A stretch of 64,000 bases of DNA. Origin: Lysobacterales bacterium. Its GTDB lineage: Bacteria > Pseudomonadota > Gammaproteobacteria > Xanthomonadales > Rhodanobacteraceae. The position numbers were made by a program, and so were the translations under genes. Below the pieces are notes generated by a model, which was not told the origin of the DNA, did no database searches, and saw only the letters and a list, made by a program, of their open reading frames with translations. The stretch is from NCBI GenBank assembly GCA_014338185.1, contig QUBV01000008.1:34567-98566 (forward strand), read 5' to 3'. Below are positions 19,306-29,775 of this stretch, in pieces (the first letter of the stretch is position 1; each line of letters begins with the position of its first letter).

Positions 19306-20703
19306 TCACGCCTCGTCGCCGCTCTTGCCGCCGCGCGGGTCGATGTCCAGGTCCTTGAGCTTGCGGTACAGGTGGGTGCGCTCCATGCCGGCGACCTTGG
19401 CCAGCTTGCCCACGCTGCCGCCCGCCTGCGCGAGCTGGTGCAGCAGGTAGGCGCGCTCGAACTGCTCGCGCGCCTCGCGCAGCGGCAGCGCGAAATCGAT
19501 GTCGGCGGCGGGACCGCGCGGCGCGGCCGCGGGCGTGGCCGCGGCCTCGGTGTCGAGCGCGGCCTCGACTTCGGCCAGGCTGATGTCACTGCCACCACCG
19601 AGCACGAGCAGGCGCTGCACGAGGTTGCGCAGCTCGCGCAGGTTGCCGGGCCAGGGGTGGTTGCGCAGGCGGTTCTGAGCCGCCAGCGAGAACGTGCGGT
19701 ACGGCAGCTGGTCGCGGTTGGCGAACCAGTCGGCGTGGTAATGCAGCAGTTCGGGCACGTCGTCGGCGCGCTCACGCAGCGGCGGCACCTGCAGCGGCAC
19801 GATCTTGAGCTGGTAGTACAGCTCCTCGCGGAAGCGGCCGGCGGCGACCAGCGCGGCGAGGTCGTGCGCGCTGGCCGCGATCACGCGCAGGTCGACCGGC
19901 ACCGCCTCATGCCCGCCGCAGCGGATCAGCGCGCGCCGCTCCAGCACGCTCGACAGGCGCAGCTGCGACTCGGCGTCGAGGTCGGCCACCTCGTCGAGGA
20001 ACAGCGTGCCGCCGCTGGCCTGCTCGATCAGGCCATGCTGCACGTTGCCACCTTCCTCGACGCCGAACAGCGCGCGCGCCGCGCTGCCCTGCGCGATCGC
20101 GCCCGCGGCCAGGGTCACGAACGCCGCGGCGCGACGCGGGCTGCGCTCGTGCAGCGCGCGTGCCAGCGTCTCCTTGCCGGTGCCGGCCTCGCCGAGTACG
20201 AGCACGCCGGTGTCGTGCGCGGCGATCTTGTCGAGCTGCGCGCGCAGCGCCTGCATCGCCTTGCCGCCGCCGACCAGGTCGCCCGGTGCCGGCACCTGCC
20301 GGCGCAGGCCCTCGTTCTCGCGTCGCAACTGGCCCGCTTCGACCGCATGGCCGACCACGAGCAGCAGCTTGGCCAGCGACAGCGGCTTCTCGATGAAGTC
20401 CCACGCCCCCAGGCGCGTGGCCTCGACCGCGGTCTCGATGTTGCCGTGGCCCGAGATCATGATGACCGGACAGGGCAGGCCGCCACGCTCGCTCCACTCG
20501 CGCAGCAGGCTGATGCCGTCGAGGTCGGGCATCCAGATGTCGAGCAGGATCACGTCGGGGCGCTGGCGCCGGCGCGCCTCGCGGGCGCTGGCGGCCGACT
20601 CCGCGGTCTCGACCAGATACCCCTCGTCTTCGAGGATGTCCTTGATGGTGGCGCGGATGTCGGGTTCGTCATCGACCACGAGGATGCGTGCGGCAGCCGC
20701 CAT
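19306..20703 (-). CDS. ntrX: NtrX-like response regulator with degenerate sigma-54 activation loop
   Basis: A 465-aa NtrC-family regulator, partner of NtrY (23567-25729). The receiver (1-120) has D11-D12 and phospho-acceptor D55 in [11 protein letters not shown]. The AAA+ domain keeps Walker A GEAGTGKE (171-178) and Walker B GTLFLDEV (232-239). Where bona fide activators carry GAFTGA, this protein has EEGGNVQHG (about 216-224), so contact with sigma-54 should be lost. A Fis-type HTH ([20 protein letters not shown]) closes the protein. It probably regulates sigma-70 promoters, as proposed for other NtrX proteins without GAFTGA. Confidence 0.87.
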   Translation of the reverse strand: MAAAARILVVDDEPDIRATIKDILEDEGYLVETAESAASAREARRRQRPDVILLDIWMPDLDGISLLREWSERGGLPCPVIMISGHGNIETAVEATRLGAWDFIEKPLSLAKLLLVVGHAVEAGQLRRENEGLRRQVPAPGDLVGGGKAMQALRAQLDKIAAHDTGVLVLGEAGTGKETLARALHERSPRRAAAFVTLAAGAIAQGSAARALFGVEEGGNVQHGLIEQASGGTLFLDEVADLDAESQLRLSSVLERRALIRCGGHEAVPVDLRVIAASAHDLAALVAAGRFREELYYQLKIVPLQVPPLRERADDVPELLHYHADWFANRDQLPYRTFSLAAQNRLRNHPWPGNLRELRNLVQRLLVLGGGSDISLAEVEAALDTEAAATPAAAPRGPAADIDFALPLREAREQFERAYLLHQLAQAGGSVGKLAKVAGMERTHLYRKLKDLDIDPRGGKSGDEA

Positions 20704-20823
20704 CGGCCTCGACCTGCGTTGCAAAAAAGAGACAACAGCATAGCGCAGCAGCGCGCACCGCGCTCTGGGCCGGCGCAGGCGACTGCGGCTACGCTTGCGC
20801 TCCCCGCCGCTGCCCAGCCCGCC

Positions 20824-21603
20824 GTGCCCGCCGCCGCCGCCCGTCCGTCGCTCGCCGCCTGCATCATCACGCTCAACGAGGCCGACCGCATCGACGCTTG
20901 CCTGGATTCGCTCGCGTTTTGCGACGAGATCGTGGTGGTCGATTCGGGCTCGACCGACGGCACCCGCGAGCGCGCCGCCGCACGCGGCGCGCGCGTGCTC
21001 GAGCGCGCGTTCGACGGCTACCGCTCGCAAAAGGACTTCGCGGTGCAGGCGGCCCGCTGCGACTGGGTGCTGTGCATCGATGCCGACGAGCGCGTCACGC
21101 CGCCGCTGCGCGCGGCGATCGAGGCCGCGCGCGATGGCGGTTTCGCCAGCGCCGCGGCCTACCGCTTCGCGCGCTGCACGCACTACTTCGGCGCGCCGTT
21201 GCGCCATGGCAACGCCTACCCCGACCGCGTGCTGCGCCTGTTCGACCGGCGCCGCGCCGGCTGGCGCGGCGAGCGCGAGATCCACGAGCAGGTCGGCGTG
21301 GACGGGCCGGTGGCGCGCCTCGCGGGCGACCTCGACCACCAGGCCTACCGCTCGCTGGGCGACCAGCTGCGCCGCCTGGACCGCTACTCGACCCTGATGG
21401 CGCAGCACCTGCATGCGCGCGGCCGGCGCGCGAGCCTGGCCGCGATCGTGCTGAGCCCGGCCTGGCGGTTTCTGCGCGGCTACGTGCTGCGCGCGGGCTT
21501 TCTCGACGGCTGGCGCGGGCTGGTGTTTGCGCTGGTCGAGGCCGACTACGTGCGGCGCAAGGCGATCAAGCACTACCTGCTCGCGCGCGGCGCGGCGATC
21601 TGA
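20824..21603 (+). CDS. glycosyltransferase family 2, WaaE/KdtX-like (LPS core)
   Basis: A 259-aa GT-A enzyme: SLAACIITLNEADRIDACLDS at the start, VVVDSGSTDGT near residue 40, and the metal-binding DADERV (DxD-like) near 90. The full-length pattern, including the C-terminal YSTLMAQ and FLRGYVLRAGFLDG, resembles WaaE-type lipopolysaccharide core glucosyltransferases. The GTG start is a guess; no strong Shine-Dalgarno is seen and a few codons either way are possible. It is divergent from ntrX and lies between ntrX and ntrY. Confidence 0.83.
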   Translation: MPAAAARPSLAACIITLNEADRIDACLDSLAFCDEIVVVDSGSTDGTRERAAARGARVLERAFDGYRSQKDFAVQAARCDWVLCIDADERVTPPLRAAIEAARDGGFASAAAYRFARCTHYFGAPLRHGNAYPDRVLRLFDRRRAGWRGEREIHEQVGVDGPVARLAGDLDHQAYRSLGDQLRRLDRYSTLMAQHLHARGRRASLAAIVLSPAWRFLRGYVLRAGFLDGWRGLVFALVEADYVRRKAIKHYLLARGAAI

Positions 21604-21624
21604 GCCGGTCGGCGCGGTGCCGCT

Positions 21625-22461
21625 TCAGTCGGCGCGCAGCGGCTCGTGCAGGTGCAGGTCGATGCCATGCGCCGTCCATGTCGCGCGGTTGCGGCGCGTT
21701 TCGGCGCGGATCGCATCGTTCTTCTGGCGCATCTCCGGCTTCATGTAGCCGCGCTTGTGCTCCAGGTGCACGCAGATGGCCGAGTAGCGGATGGTCTTGC
21801 CGCGCACGCCCGCGTTGACCAGCCGCTCGCCCAGTTCGAGGTCCTGGCCCCCGTACTGCATGCGCTCGTCCCAGCCGTTGACGCGCACCACGTCGTCCTT
21901 CCACGCCGAGGCGTTGTGGCCGTGCAGGCGCGGCTTGACCGGTGTGAGCGTGTTGAGCGCGCTGCGCAGCCATTCGCGCCGCACGCGCAGCTTGAGCGTG
22001 TGGCGCTGCAGGCCGTTGGCCGCGAGCCACGCATAGTCGGTGGCGCGCCCGGCGAGGATGTCCTCGCGCGTGATCTGCTGGCTCAGCGCCAGCGGCAGCT
22101 TGCAGTAGCCGCCGGTGAGGTAGCGCCCGCGTTCGCGCAAGGCGAGGTGGCGCGCGACGAACTCGCGGTGCGGGATGCAGTCGCCGTCGGTGAAGATGAG
22201 GTAGTCGCTGCGCGCGAGCAGGATGCCGCGGTTCATGCCCTTGCATTTCTGATAGCCTTCGTCGGGCTGCCAGAAATGGCGCAGCGGATAGTTCAACTGC
22301 GGCCGCAGGCGGTCGATCACCGCGCGGGTATCCTCGCGCGAGCCGTCGTCGACCACGATCACCTCGAAATCGACGGTGGTCTGGGTGGTGTAACCCCACA
22401 GCACCCACTCCAGCCAGCGTGGCTCGTTGTAGGTCGCAAACAGGACGGTGGCGGCAGGCAT
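21625..22461 (-). CDS. glycosyltransferase family 2 with GT7-like C-terminal domain
   Basis: A 278-aa GT-A fold enzyme. ATVLFATYNEPRWLEWVL opens it, with EVIVVDDGSREDT near residue 35 and the DxD motif in IFTDGDCIP near 90. The C-terminal GWDERMQYGGQDLELGERL is the second acidic site of the galactosyltransferase/chondroitin-polymerase type. It likely works on LPS core or capsular sugar; the acceptor is unknown. It converges with the WaaE-like gene (21-bp gap) and is divergent from the next glycosyltransferase. Confidence 0.85.
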   Translation of the reverse strand: MPAATVLFATYNEPRWLEWVLWGYTTQTTVDFEVIVVDDGSREDTRAVIDRLRPQLNYPLRHFWQPDEGYQKCKGMNRGILLARSDYLIFTDGDCIPHREFVARHLALRERGRYLTGGYCKLPLALSQQITREDILAGRATDYAWLAANGLQRHTLKLRVRREWLRSALNTLTPVKPRLHGHNASAWKDDVVRVNGWDERMQYGGQDLELGERLVNAGVRGKTIRYSAICVHLEHKRGYMKPEMRQKNDAIRAETRRNRATWTAHGIDLHLHEPLRAD

Positions 22462-22513
22462 TGCGTGGCGGGGCAGCAACCAGACAGGGCCGCACAGTGT
22501 ACGGGATGAGCCG

Positions 22514-23518
22514 ATGACGAGCGTGCACATCATTGCGCGCGACAACGGCGCCGGGCTGTCGCGCGACCTCGTGATCCTCGCGCGCGCACTGGCACAGGGC
22601 GGGTTCGAGGTGAGCGTGAGCGCGATCGGCGCCGGCGGCCTGCGCCGCCGCACGACGCTGCTGCGCCGGCGTGCGCAGCTGGTGTGGCGGCGATGGCGCG
22701 GCGGGCCCGCGCGCGGCCGCTTCGATCTCAACCTCATGGACGAGCGCATCCGTCCCGACCACCTGGCGCTGGCGCGGCACAACGTGCTGCTGCCGCATCC
22801 GGAATGGTTCGCCGAGCAGGACCGGCCGTGGCTGGGCGCGCTCGATGCGGTGTTTGCCAAGACGCACCACGCCTTGCCGATCTTCACCGCGCTCGGCTGT
22901 GCCACCCGGTTCGTCGGCTTCACCAGCTTCGACCGCTGGCTGCCCGCGCTGGAGCGCACGCCGACCTTCTTCCACCTGGGCGGGCGCAGCCCCAACAAGG
23001 GCAGCCAGGCCATCGTCGATGCCTGGCTGCAGGCACCGCACTGGCCCACGCTCACGCTGGTGCAGCGCGCGCCGCTGCGGCTGCCCGAGCGCCTGCCGGC
23101 CAACCTGCACCTCGTGCGCGACTACCTCGACGATGGCGCGCTGCAGACGCTGCAGAACCGGCACCTGTTCCACCTGTGCCCGTCCGAGACCGAAGGCTTT
23201 GGCCACCACCTGGTCGAAGGCCTCAGCGTCGGCGCGATCACGCTCGCCACCGACGCGCCGCCGATGCACGAGATGGTCACGCCCGAACGCGGCGTGCTGG
23301 TGCCATGGGCGCGCTGCGGCAGCCAGCGCCTGGCCACCACCTACTTGGTCGAACCGGCCGCGATCGGCGAGGGTGTCGAGCGCCTGCTCGCGCTGGACGA
23401 GGCACAGCGCGCGCGGCTCAGCGCCAACGCGCGCGCCTGGTGGCTCGACAACGACCGCGCGTTCGCCACGCGCCTGCGCGAGGCGATCGATGCGCTGGTG
23501 GGCGCGCCCGCGCGCTGA
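22514..23518 (+). CDS. glycosyltransferase (GT-B, family 4-like)
   Basis: A 334-aa protein with the GT-B nucleotide-sugar signature PSETEGFGHHLVEGLSVGAI near residue 220 (E-x7-E type) and N-terminal VHIIARDNGAGLSRD. The middle segment FHLGGRSPNKGSQ is a typical linker before the donor domain. It is probably a further cell-surface polysaccharide enzyme acting with its two neighbours. A GGATGAG ribosome-binding site lies just upstream. It is convergent with ntrY. Confidence 0.82.
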   Translation: MTSVHIIARDNGAGLSRDLVILARALAQGGFEVSVSAIGAGGLRRRTTLLRRRAQLVWRRWRGGPARGRFDLNLMDERIRPDHLALARHNVLLPHPEWFAEQDRPWLGALDAVFAKTHHALPIFTALGCATRFVGFTSFDRWLPALERTPTFFHLGGRSPNKGSQAIVDAWLQAPHWPTLTLVQRAPLRLPERLPANLHLVRDYLDDGALQTLQNRHLFHLCPSETEGFGHHLVEGLSVGAITLATDAPPMHEMVTPERGVLVPWARCGSQRLATTYLVEPAAIGEGVERLLALDEAQRARLSANARAWWLDNDRAFATRLREAIDALVGAPAR

Positions 23519-23566
23519 ACGCCGCCGGCCACGCGCGCGGCGTGTCGGCCGCGGGCGCCACGCGCT

Positions 23567-25729
23567 TCAGTCACGCGCTGCGGGCAGGCACAGCGTGAAC
23601 TCGGCGCCACCCTGGGCGCGGTTGGCCGCGCGCACGCTGCCACCATGTTCCTCGGCGATCTTCTTGACCACCGCAAGCCCGAGCCCGGTGCCGCGCGCCT
23701 TGCTCGAGGTGTAGGGCTCGTACCAGCGTTCGTCGAAGTCGGCCGGCAGACCGGGGCCGTTGTCGGCCACGCTGAGCTCGACCCAGGGCTCGCCGCCGCG
23801 CTCGAGCGCGCGCGTGGCGATCACCAGCTGGGGCTTGCGCTCGTCGCCGATCGCCTCGAGCGCGTTCTTGATGAGGTTGTGCAGCGCCTGCCGCAGCCGC
23901 ACCGCGTCCACCCGCACGCGCGGCTCACCCGCATCGAGCTGGCGTGCGAGGCTCAGGCGCTGGTCGTTCTCGTACAGGTCGAGCACCTCGGCCACCAGCG
24001 CATTGAGCGCCAGCGCGTGGGTTGCCATCGGCGGCGGCCGTGCGTAGTCGCCGAACGCGTTGACCATGGTCTTGAGCGCCTCGACCTGGCTCACGATGGT
24101 GTGGGTGGCGCGGTCGATCAGCTCGCCCTCGTCGCGCGGCAGGCGGCCGAGGAATCTGCGGCGCAGGCGCTCGGCCGCGAGCTGGATCGGCGTGAGCGGA
24201 TTCTTGACCTCGTGCGCGAGGCGCCGCGCGACCTCGCCCCAGGCCGCGTCGCGCTGGGCGCGGTTGAGCACGGTGAGGTCGTCGAACACCGCGACGTAAC
24301 CGGCGTGCTCAGGCAGCGCCGCGCCGCGCACCATGAGCGTGCGCGGTCCCTGCACCGACTCCAGCACCACTTCCTCGCGCCATTCGCGCGCGCCCTCGCG
24401 CAGGTGCCGGCCGAGCGGCTCGAAGAACGGGCGCAGCGAGGCATGCGCCTTGCCGATCTCGGCCGGGCTCGCGCCGAGCTGGCGGGTGATGACCACGCCG
24501 AGGATCGCCTCGGCCGCGGCATTGGCGCTGCGCAGGTGGCCGTCATGGTCGAAGCCGAGCACGCCGGCCGACAGCCGCTCCAGCACCGCCTCGAGCCAGG
24601 CGCGCTGCTGCTCGATCTCGCGCGTGCTCAGCGCCGCGCGCGCGCCGGCCTGCTCCAGTTCGCGCGTCATCTGCGCGAACGAGGTGACGAGGAAGCCGAG
24701 TTCGTCGTTGCTCGCGGCCGGCAACGGCGTGTCGAAGCGGCCGGCCGCGACCGCGCGCGTGGCCGCGGCGAGGCGACTGATCGGCGCCACCAGCCGCCGC
24801 GCCACCACGAACGCGACCAGCACCACCGCGAGCGCGGTGAGCAGCAGCACGAAGGTGAGGATGAGCGCGAAGGTGAGCTTGAGCGAACCGCGCAGGAACT
24901 TGAGGCGCTGGAAGTCGAAGCTCGCGCGCTCGATGCCGCGCGTGAGCGGCTGCACGCGCGCCGGCAGCGGAAACAGCGCCTGCAACAGGCGCTGGCGCTC
25001 GGGCGCGACGTGGCTGGAGTCGATCGGCAGCACGATGCGCAGCAGCAGCGCGTCGCCGAACGGCTCGGCCGCGGCGTAGCGCTGGTCGCCGCGCACGCGC
25101 AGTTGCAGCGCCGCGTCGGGCAGCGGCGGATCGAGCCAGTCGGGATCGGAACTGGCCAGCGCGAGCACGCGCGAGTCGGTCCCGAGCACGGCCAGCTGGG
25201 TCGCGCCCAGCGCATCGATGGCCGCGTCCAGCGCGGCCTGGGTGTCGGCCAGCGGCGTGCGCGCGAGTTCCTGCGCGAGCGTGTTGCTGGCGGCCTCGGC
25301 GCGGTGCAGGTGCTCGTCCACCACCACGCGCCCGAGTTCGAGCGCATCGTCCAGCGCCTGCTCCAGGCGCACGTTGAACCAGTTGTCGATGGTCGCGTCG
25401 AGGAAGCGCAGCGCGAAGCCGTACACCACCACGCTCGCGGGCAGCGCAAGCACGATCAACAGGCCGAGCAGGCGCCGGTTGAGCCGCGCGCCCGGCACGC
25501 CGCGCCGCACCTCGCCGCGCAAGCGCCACAGGCGCAGGCCGATCACCACCACCAGCACCACCAGCGCGAGCAGCGCTCCGCCGAGCACGAGCTGGTAGTG
25601 GGCCGCGAAGCGCGCGTTGTCGGCCGCCGCGTCCTCGGCCAGCTTGAGCGAGGCGGCCAGCAGCAGCGCCACCACCAGCGCGGGCAGCACGCGGCGCAGC
25701 AGCAGGTTCAGCGTGTCGCGCGCGGCCAT
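23567..25729 (-). CDS. ntrY: NtrY-like membrane sensor histidine kinase
   Basis: A 720-aa sensor kinase. Transmembrane helices lie near residues 12-30, 45-65 and 88-110, then a periplasmic sensor region and a further helix near 285-315, followed by HAMP, PAS (ERLSAGVLGFDHDGHL), HisKA with phospho-acceptor His in LAHEVKNPLTPIQ, and HATPase (NLIKNALEAIGD; GTGLGLAVVKKIAEEHGG). It belongs to the NtrY/PF19312 class, which senses nitrogen or redox state and phosphorylates NtrX. It follows the DUF4390 gene with a 22-bp overlap. ntrX, usually next, is displaced by three glycosyltransferase genes. Confidence 0.92.
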   Translation of the reverse strand: MAARDTLNLLLRRVLPALVVALLLAASLKLAEDAAADNARFAAHYQLVLGGALLALVVLVVVIGLRLWRLRGEVRRGVPGARLNRRLLGLLIVLALPASVVVYGFALRFLDATIDNWFNVRLEQALDDALELGRVVVDEHLHRAEAASNTLAQELARTPLADTQAALDAAIDALGATQLAVLGTDSRVLALASSDPDWLDPPLPDAALQLRVRGDQRYAAAEPFGDALLLRIVLPIDSSHVAPERQRLLQALFPLPARVQPLTRGIERASFDFQRLKFLRGSLKLTFALILTFVLLLTALAVVLVAFVVARRLVAPISRLAAATRAVAAGRFDTPLPAASNDELGFLVTSFAQMTRELEQAGARAALSTREIEQQRAWLEAVLERLSAGVLGFDHDGHLRSANAAAEAILGVVITRQLGASPAEIGKAHASLRPFFEPLGRHLREGAREWREEVVLESVQGPRTLMVRGAALPEHAGYVAVFDDLTVLNRAQRDAAWGEVARRLAHEVKNPLTPIQLAAERLRRRFLGRLPRDEGELIDRATHTIVSQVEALKTMVNAFGDYARPPPMATHALALNALVAEVLDLYENDQRLSLARQLDAGEPRVRVDAVRLRQALHNLIKNALEAIGDERKPQLVIATRALERGGEPWVELSVADNGPGLPADFDERWYEPYTSSKARGTGLGLAVVKKIAEEHGGSVRAANRAQGGAEFTLCLPAARD

Positions 25730-26271
25730 GTGCTTTCCGTGGCGGCGAGGTGCCAGGCCGGCTCGAACAGCGCGGGCAGGCGCAGCGCGCCCGGCAGCGC
25801 GCCCGGATCGAGCGCGACCGCGACGCGCAGCGGCGCGTCGGCGTCGAGCCGCGCGAACGCGGGCGGCAGTTGCAGCCGCAGCGAGCCCAGCGCCGCCAGC
25901 AGGTAGCCGCGCGTGGCAAAGCCGCGTTCGTCGTCGCGCCCGCTGCCGATGAGCTGGTAGCGGCGCGACAAGGGGAAGTAGCGCAGTTCCAACCGCGGCC
26001 GCGCATGCAGGCCGTCCGCGCCACGCACGTCGACCACGAGCGTGAGCGGGATGCCGTGTTCGAGCGCATCCTGCATCGGTCCGCTCAGGCGCGCCTCCAG
26101 CGCGAGTTCGAGCTCGGCCCCGCCCTCGCCGGGCAGCAGCCGGGCATGGCGCACTTCGAGCGTGCCCGGGGTCTGGTGCGCGAGCAGGCCGCAGCCGGCC
26201 AGCAGCGCGAGCACCAGCGCCGCGCCGGCCACGCGCAGTCGAATGCTATGCGTGCTTTTCCAGCAAGCCAT
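25708..26271 (-). CDS. DUF4390-family lipoprotein-like protein
   Basis: A 187-aa protein with an N-terminal hydrophobic segment ending in a lipobox-like LLAGC (about residue 27), then a beta-rich domain with LEVRHARLLPGEGG and RLELRYFPLSRRYQLIG, the DUF4390 pattern. This family is regularly encoded between rsmB and ntrY. Its function is unknown. The start overlaps the end of rsmB by 26 bp and the end overlaps ntrY by 22 bp, so all three are tightly coupled. Confidence 0.82.
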   Translation of the reverse strand: MACWKSTHSIRLRVAGAALVLALLAGCGLLAHQTPGTLEVRHARLLPGEGGAELELALEARLSGPMQDALEHGIPLTLVVDVRGADGLHARPRLELRYFPLSRRYQLIGSGRDDERGFATRGYLLAALGSLRLQLPPAFARLDADAPLRVAVALDPGALPGALRLPALFEPAWHLAATESTWPRATR

Positions 26272-27595
26272 AAAAGAACCCATCCATGCCGCCCTCGCCC
26301 GGCAGGCGCTGCCGGCCGGCGCCGGCCACGTGGCCGTAAGCATCGGGCAGCGCCAGCGCGCGAGCATCATCGTGGGCCGCGAGGAATGCGGCAAGCACGG
26401 CCTCGTTCTCGGCGCGCAGGATCGAGCAGGTCGCATACAGCAGGCGCCCGCCCGGCACCAGCAACGGCCACAGCGCGGTGAGGATGCGCTGCTGGCCGGC
26501 CGCGAGCCCGGCGATGTCGCTGCCGCGCCGGTGCAGCTTGATGTCGGGCTGGCGCCGGATGATGCCGCTGGCCGAGCACGGCGCGTCGACGAGGATGCGC
26601 TCGAAGCCGCGGCCATCCCACCACGCCGCCGGCTGCGCCGCATCACCCGCGATGACCTGCGCGCACAGGCCCAGCCGCGCGAGGTTGTCGCGCACGCGGC
26701 CGAGGCGGTCGGCATCGCGGTCGAGCGCGACCAGCTCGGGCGCGGCGCTCTCGAGCAGGTGCGCGGCCTTGCCGCCCGGCGCCGCGCAGGCATCGAGCAC
26801 GCGCATGCCATCGCGCACCTGCAGCGCGGCCGCCACCGCCTGCGCGGCGGCGTCCTGCACCGAGAACCAGCCCTGTTCGTAGCCGGGCAGGCGCGTGACC
26901 TCGGTGCTGCGATCGAGCACCAGCGCCGCGGGCGCGTGTGCGGGCGCGCTGGCCTGGATGCCGGCCGCCGCCAGCTGTTCGAGCAGCTGCGCGCGCGTGC
27001 AGCGACGCAGGTTCACGCGCAGCGTGAGCGGCGCTTCCTCGTTGCCCGCGGCGAGGATCGCCGCGGCCTGCGCGGGCCAGTCGTGTTCGATGGCGGCGAT
27101 GAGCCAGCGCGGGCAGGCGTGGCGCGTCACCGCATCGGCATCGAGCGCGGCGTCGAGGCTCGCGCGCTCGCGCAGGTAGCGCCGCAGCACCGCATTGACG
27201 AGCCCGGCCATCTGGCCGAAACCGAGCGCGCGGCTCGCATCGACGCAGGCGGCCACCACCGCGTAGGCGGGCATCGCCAGCACGCCGAGCTGGGCGCAGC
27301 CGAGCACGAGCAGCGCGCGCACCTCGCGCGCACGCGCGGGCAAGGGCTGGTCGATGAGTCGCGCGAGCGCGGCATCCAGCCGCAACCACCAGCGCGTGGC
27401 CGCGAACAGGCTTGCCGCGAGCAGTGCGCGATCGCGCGGGTCGGCCAACTGCGCCTGCGCCGGCGCGAGCGCGACGCGCAGCGACACGCCATCGAGCGCG
27501 ACGCGGGCAAGCACACGCGCGCCCGCCACGCGCAGCGCCACGCCCGGGGCATCCGCCGCCACCGGTTCACACGCGGGCCGGCGTGGCCGCTTCAC
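26246..27595 (-). CDS. rsmB: 16S rRNA (cytosine-967-C5)-methyltransferase RsmB
   Basis: A 449-aa enzyme that methylates C967 of 16S rRNA. The N-terminal third is a NusB-like RNA-binding domain. The C-terminal Rossmann methyltransferase has SAM motif [18 protein letters not shown] near residue 265, motif [18 protein letters not shown] (catalytic Cys in PCS) and motif [14 protein letters not shown] (second Cys). The GTG start overlaps the fmt stop (GTGA). The order fmt-rsmB-DUF4390-ntrY is conserved in related bacteria. Confidence 0.94.
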   Translation of the reverse strand: MKRPRRPACEPVAADAPGVALRVAGARVLARVALDGVSLRVALAPAQAQLADPRDRALLAASLFAATRWWLRLDAALARLIDQPLPARAREVRALLVLGCAQLGVLAMPAYAVVAACVDASRALGFGQMAGLVNAVLRRYLRERASLDAALDADAVTRHACPRWLIAAIEHDWPAQAAAILAAGNEEAPLTLRVNLRRCTRAQLLEQLAAAGIQASAPAHAPAALVLDRSTEVTRLPGYEQGWFSVQDAAAQAVAAALQVRDGMRVLDACAAPGGKAAHLLESAAPELVALDRDADRLGRVRDNLARLGLCAQVIAGDAAQPAAWWDGRGFERILVDAPCSASGIIRRQPDIKLHRRGSDIAGLAAGQQRILTALWPLLVPGGRLLYATCSILRAENEAVLAAFLAAHDDARALALPDAYGHVAGAGRQRLPGEGGMDGFFYGLLEKHA

Positions 27596-28533
27596 GGCGC
27601 GGCGGGCGCGCGGCGCGCATTGAGCCAGTCGCGCGCACTGATGCGGCGCCCACCCTCGCGCTGCAGTTCGCGAATGCGCAGACGGCCGTCGCCGGTCGCC
27701 ACCTCGATGCCCTCGGCACTGGCCGCGACCACGCTGCCGGGCGCGGCGCCGGCCGCACCGGGCACGGCCTGCGCCGACCAGATGCGCACGCGCTCGCCTT
27801 CGAGCAGCGCCTCGGCCACCGGCCATGGATCGAACGCGCGCACCTTGCGCGCGAGCAGCACGGCCGGCTCGTGCCAGTCCAGTCGCGCCTCGGCCTTGTC
27901 GAGCTTGTGCGCGTATTCGATGCCGCTGTCAGGCTGCGCCCGCGCCGGCAGCGCCTGGCCGCACTGCACGCGCGCGAGCGCCTCGCCCAGCAGCTGCGCG
28001 CCGAGCGCGGCGAGCCGGTCGTGCAGGCTGCCGCCGGTGTCCTCGGCGCCGATCGGCGTGCGCGCCTCCAGCAGCACGGGTCCGGTGTCCAGCCCCGCCT
28101 CCATCTGCATGAGGTCGACACCGGTTTCGGCATCGCCGGCGAGGATCGCGCGCTGGATCGGCGCCGCGCCGCGCCAGCGCGGCAGCAGCGAGGCATGCAC
28201 GTTCCAGCAGCCCAGCCGCGGCAACGCGAGCACGGCCCTGGGCAGGATCAGGCCATAGGCGACCACCACGATGAGATCGGGCGCATGCGCGGCCAGCCGC
28301 GCACGCGCGTCGGCATCGCGCAGTGTTGGCGGCTGCTCGACGACCAGCCCCGCGGCCAGCGCCGCCTGCTTGACCGGACTGGCCGCGAGCTGGCGTCCGC
28401 GCCCGGCCGGCCGATCGGGCTGGGTGTACACCGCCACCACCTGCGCGCCACTGGCGAGGCAGGCGTGCAGCGAAGGCAGCGCAAACTCGGGCGTGCCGGC
28501 GAAGACGAGACGAAGCGGCGATGGCATGGACAC
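27592..28533 (-). CDS. fmt: methionyl-tRNA formyltransferase
   Basis: A 313-aa enzyme formylating initiator Met-tRNA. N-terminal [16 protein letters not shown], the 10-formyl-THF binding and catalytic loop [20 protein letters not shown] near residue 110, and Met/Asp motifs such as [11 protein letters not shown] are diagnostic. The C-terminal OB-like domain is present. It begins at MSMPSPL; the second ATG two codons in is equally possible. It heads the fmt-rsmB-DUF4390-ntrY cluster. No def gene is adjacent; def lies at 39958. Confidence 0.95.
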   Translation of the reverse strand: MSMPSPLRLVFAGTPEFALPSLHACLASGAQVVAVYTQPDRPAGRGRQLAASPVKQAALAAGLVVEQPPTLRDADARARLAAHAPDLIVVVAYGLILPRAVLALPRLGCWNVHASLLPRWRGAAPIQRAILAGDAETGVDLMQMEAGLDTGPVLLEARTPIGAEDTGGSLHDRLAALGAQLLGEALARVQCGQALPARAQPDSGIEYAHKLDKAEARLDWHEPAVLLARKVRAFDPWPVAEALLEGERVRIWSAQAVPGAAGAAPGSVVAASAEGIEVATGDGRLRIRELQREGGRRISARDWLNARRAPAAP

Positions 28534-28674
28534 GGGCGGGACGGGGTGCGGAGCGCGATTGTAGGCCGTGTGGCGATCGCTTGAGCGGCGGCTGCGTTCG
28601 CGCGCGACGCATGACGCGCGGCAGCGGCGGGCGCATCACTGCGCCGGGGCGCGGCAGGTCGGCATAATCGCGCG

Positions 28675-29775
28675 ATGAGGCGTGCGCTCGCGGCGAGAGG
28701 GATGGTCGGCTGGTGGCGGCATCGTGCGCGGCGCGTCGCGCCGGGCGCGTTCGCGCTGGTGATGGCCACCGGCATCGTCGCGATCGACGCGCACCAGCAT
28801 GGCCTGTCGCGCATCGCGCGGCTGCTGTTTGCGACCAGCCTGGCCGCCCACGCGCTGCTGGTCGCGCTGCAGCTGTTGCGCCTGCACTGGTTCCGCGCCC
28901 AGGTGTGCGCCGACCTGGGTGATGCGCGGCGCGGCGCGGGCTTCCTCACCTTCAGCGCAGGCAGCTGCGTGCTGGCCAGCCAGTGCCTGCTGCTGGTGCG
29001 CTGGCCCGCGCTGGCATGGACATGCACGCTGGCCGCGCTGCTGGCCTGGCTGGTGCTGCTGCCGCGCTTTGCCGCGACGCTCGCGCAGGCGGCGCGGCGG
29101 CCACGGTTCGCACACAGCATCGGCGGCGGCTGGCTCATCGTGGTGGTGGCCACCCAGGGGCTGGCGATCGCGGCCACCCTGCTCGCGGCGCAGACGCCCG
29201 ACCTGCGCGTGCTGCTGCTGCCCGCGGCACTGGGCCTGTTCGTGCTCGGCAGCGTGTCCTATCCGCCGTTGATCGCGCTGGTGGGCTGGCGGCTGGCCTG
29301 CCGGCCGCTTGAGCCACGCCAGTTCACCGCGCCGTACTGGATCACGATGGGTGCGCTCGCGATCAGCACGCTGGCGGGCAGCCTGCTGGTGCGGCAGGGC
29401 CCACCAGCCGCCATGCTGCCGCCGTGGCACGGCCTGCTCGTGCTCGCGACCGTGGTGGCGTGGGTGGCGGCGTGCGCATGGCTGCCGCTGCTGCTGGCGC
29501 TGTGGCTGTGGCGCTGGCGCCGCGCGGGGCTGCGCCATGCGCGCGAGGACTGGAACATCGTGTTCCCGCTGGGCATGTACACGGTCGGCTCGTTCGAACT
29601 CGCGCGCGCGCTCGACCTGGCCTGGCTGCGCGGGGTGCCCGCGGTGGGCGTGTACGTGAGCCTGCTCGCGTGGCTGCTGGTGGCCGGCGCCGCGCTGCAC
29701 GCGCGCTGGCGCGTGCTGCGTCGTTGGCGCCGGCGCCGCGGGTTGCCGGCGCCGGTGGCGTCGCACTCAGGCTGA
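28675..29775 (+). CDS. TDT-family transporter (TehA / C4-dicarboxylate type)
   Basis: A 366-aa integral membrane protein with about ten hydrophobic helices. The first helix carries [16 protein letters not shown], the hallmark of the TehA/SLAC1/Mae1 (TDT) fold, with a later conserved [17 protein letters not shown] segment. Substrates of the family include anions, C4-dicarboxylates and sulfite; which applies here is unknown. A CATAAT -10-like box lies just before the ATG, so the message may be leaderless. Its last 9 bp overlap the convergent RND pump gene. Confidence 0.82.
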   Translation: MRRALAARGMVGWWRHRARRVAPGAFALVMATGIVAIDAHQHGLSRIARLLFATSLAAHALLVALQLLRLHWFRAQVCADLGDARRGAGFLTFSAGSCVLASQCLLLVRWPALAWTCTLAALLAWLVLLPRFAATLAQAARRPRFAHSIGGGWLIVVVATQGLAIAATLLAAQTPDLRVLLLPAALGLFVLGSVSYPPLIALVGWRLACRPLEPRQFTAPYWITMGALAISTLAGSLLVRQGPPAAMLPPWHGLLVLATVVAWVAACAWLPLLLALWLWRWRRAGLRHAREDWNIVFPLGMYTVGSFELARALDLAWLRGVPAVGVYVSLLAWLLVAGAALHARWRVLRRWRRRRGLPAPVASHSG

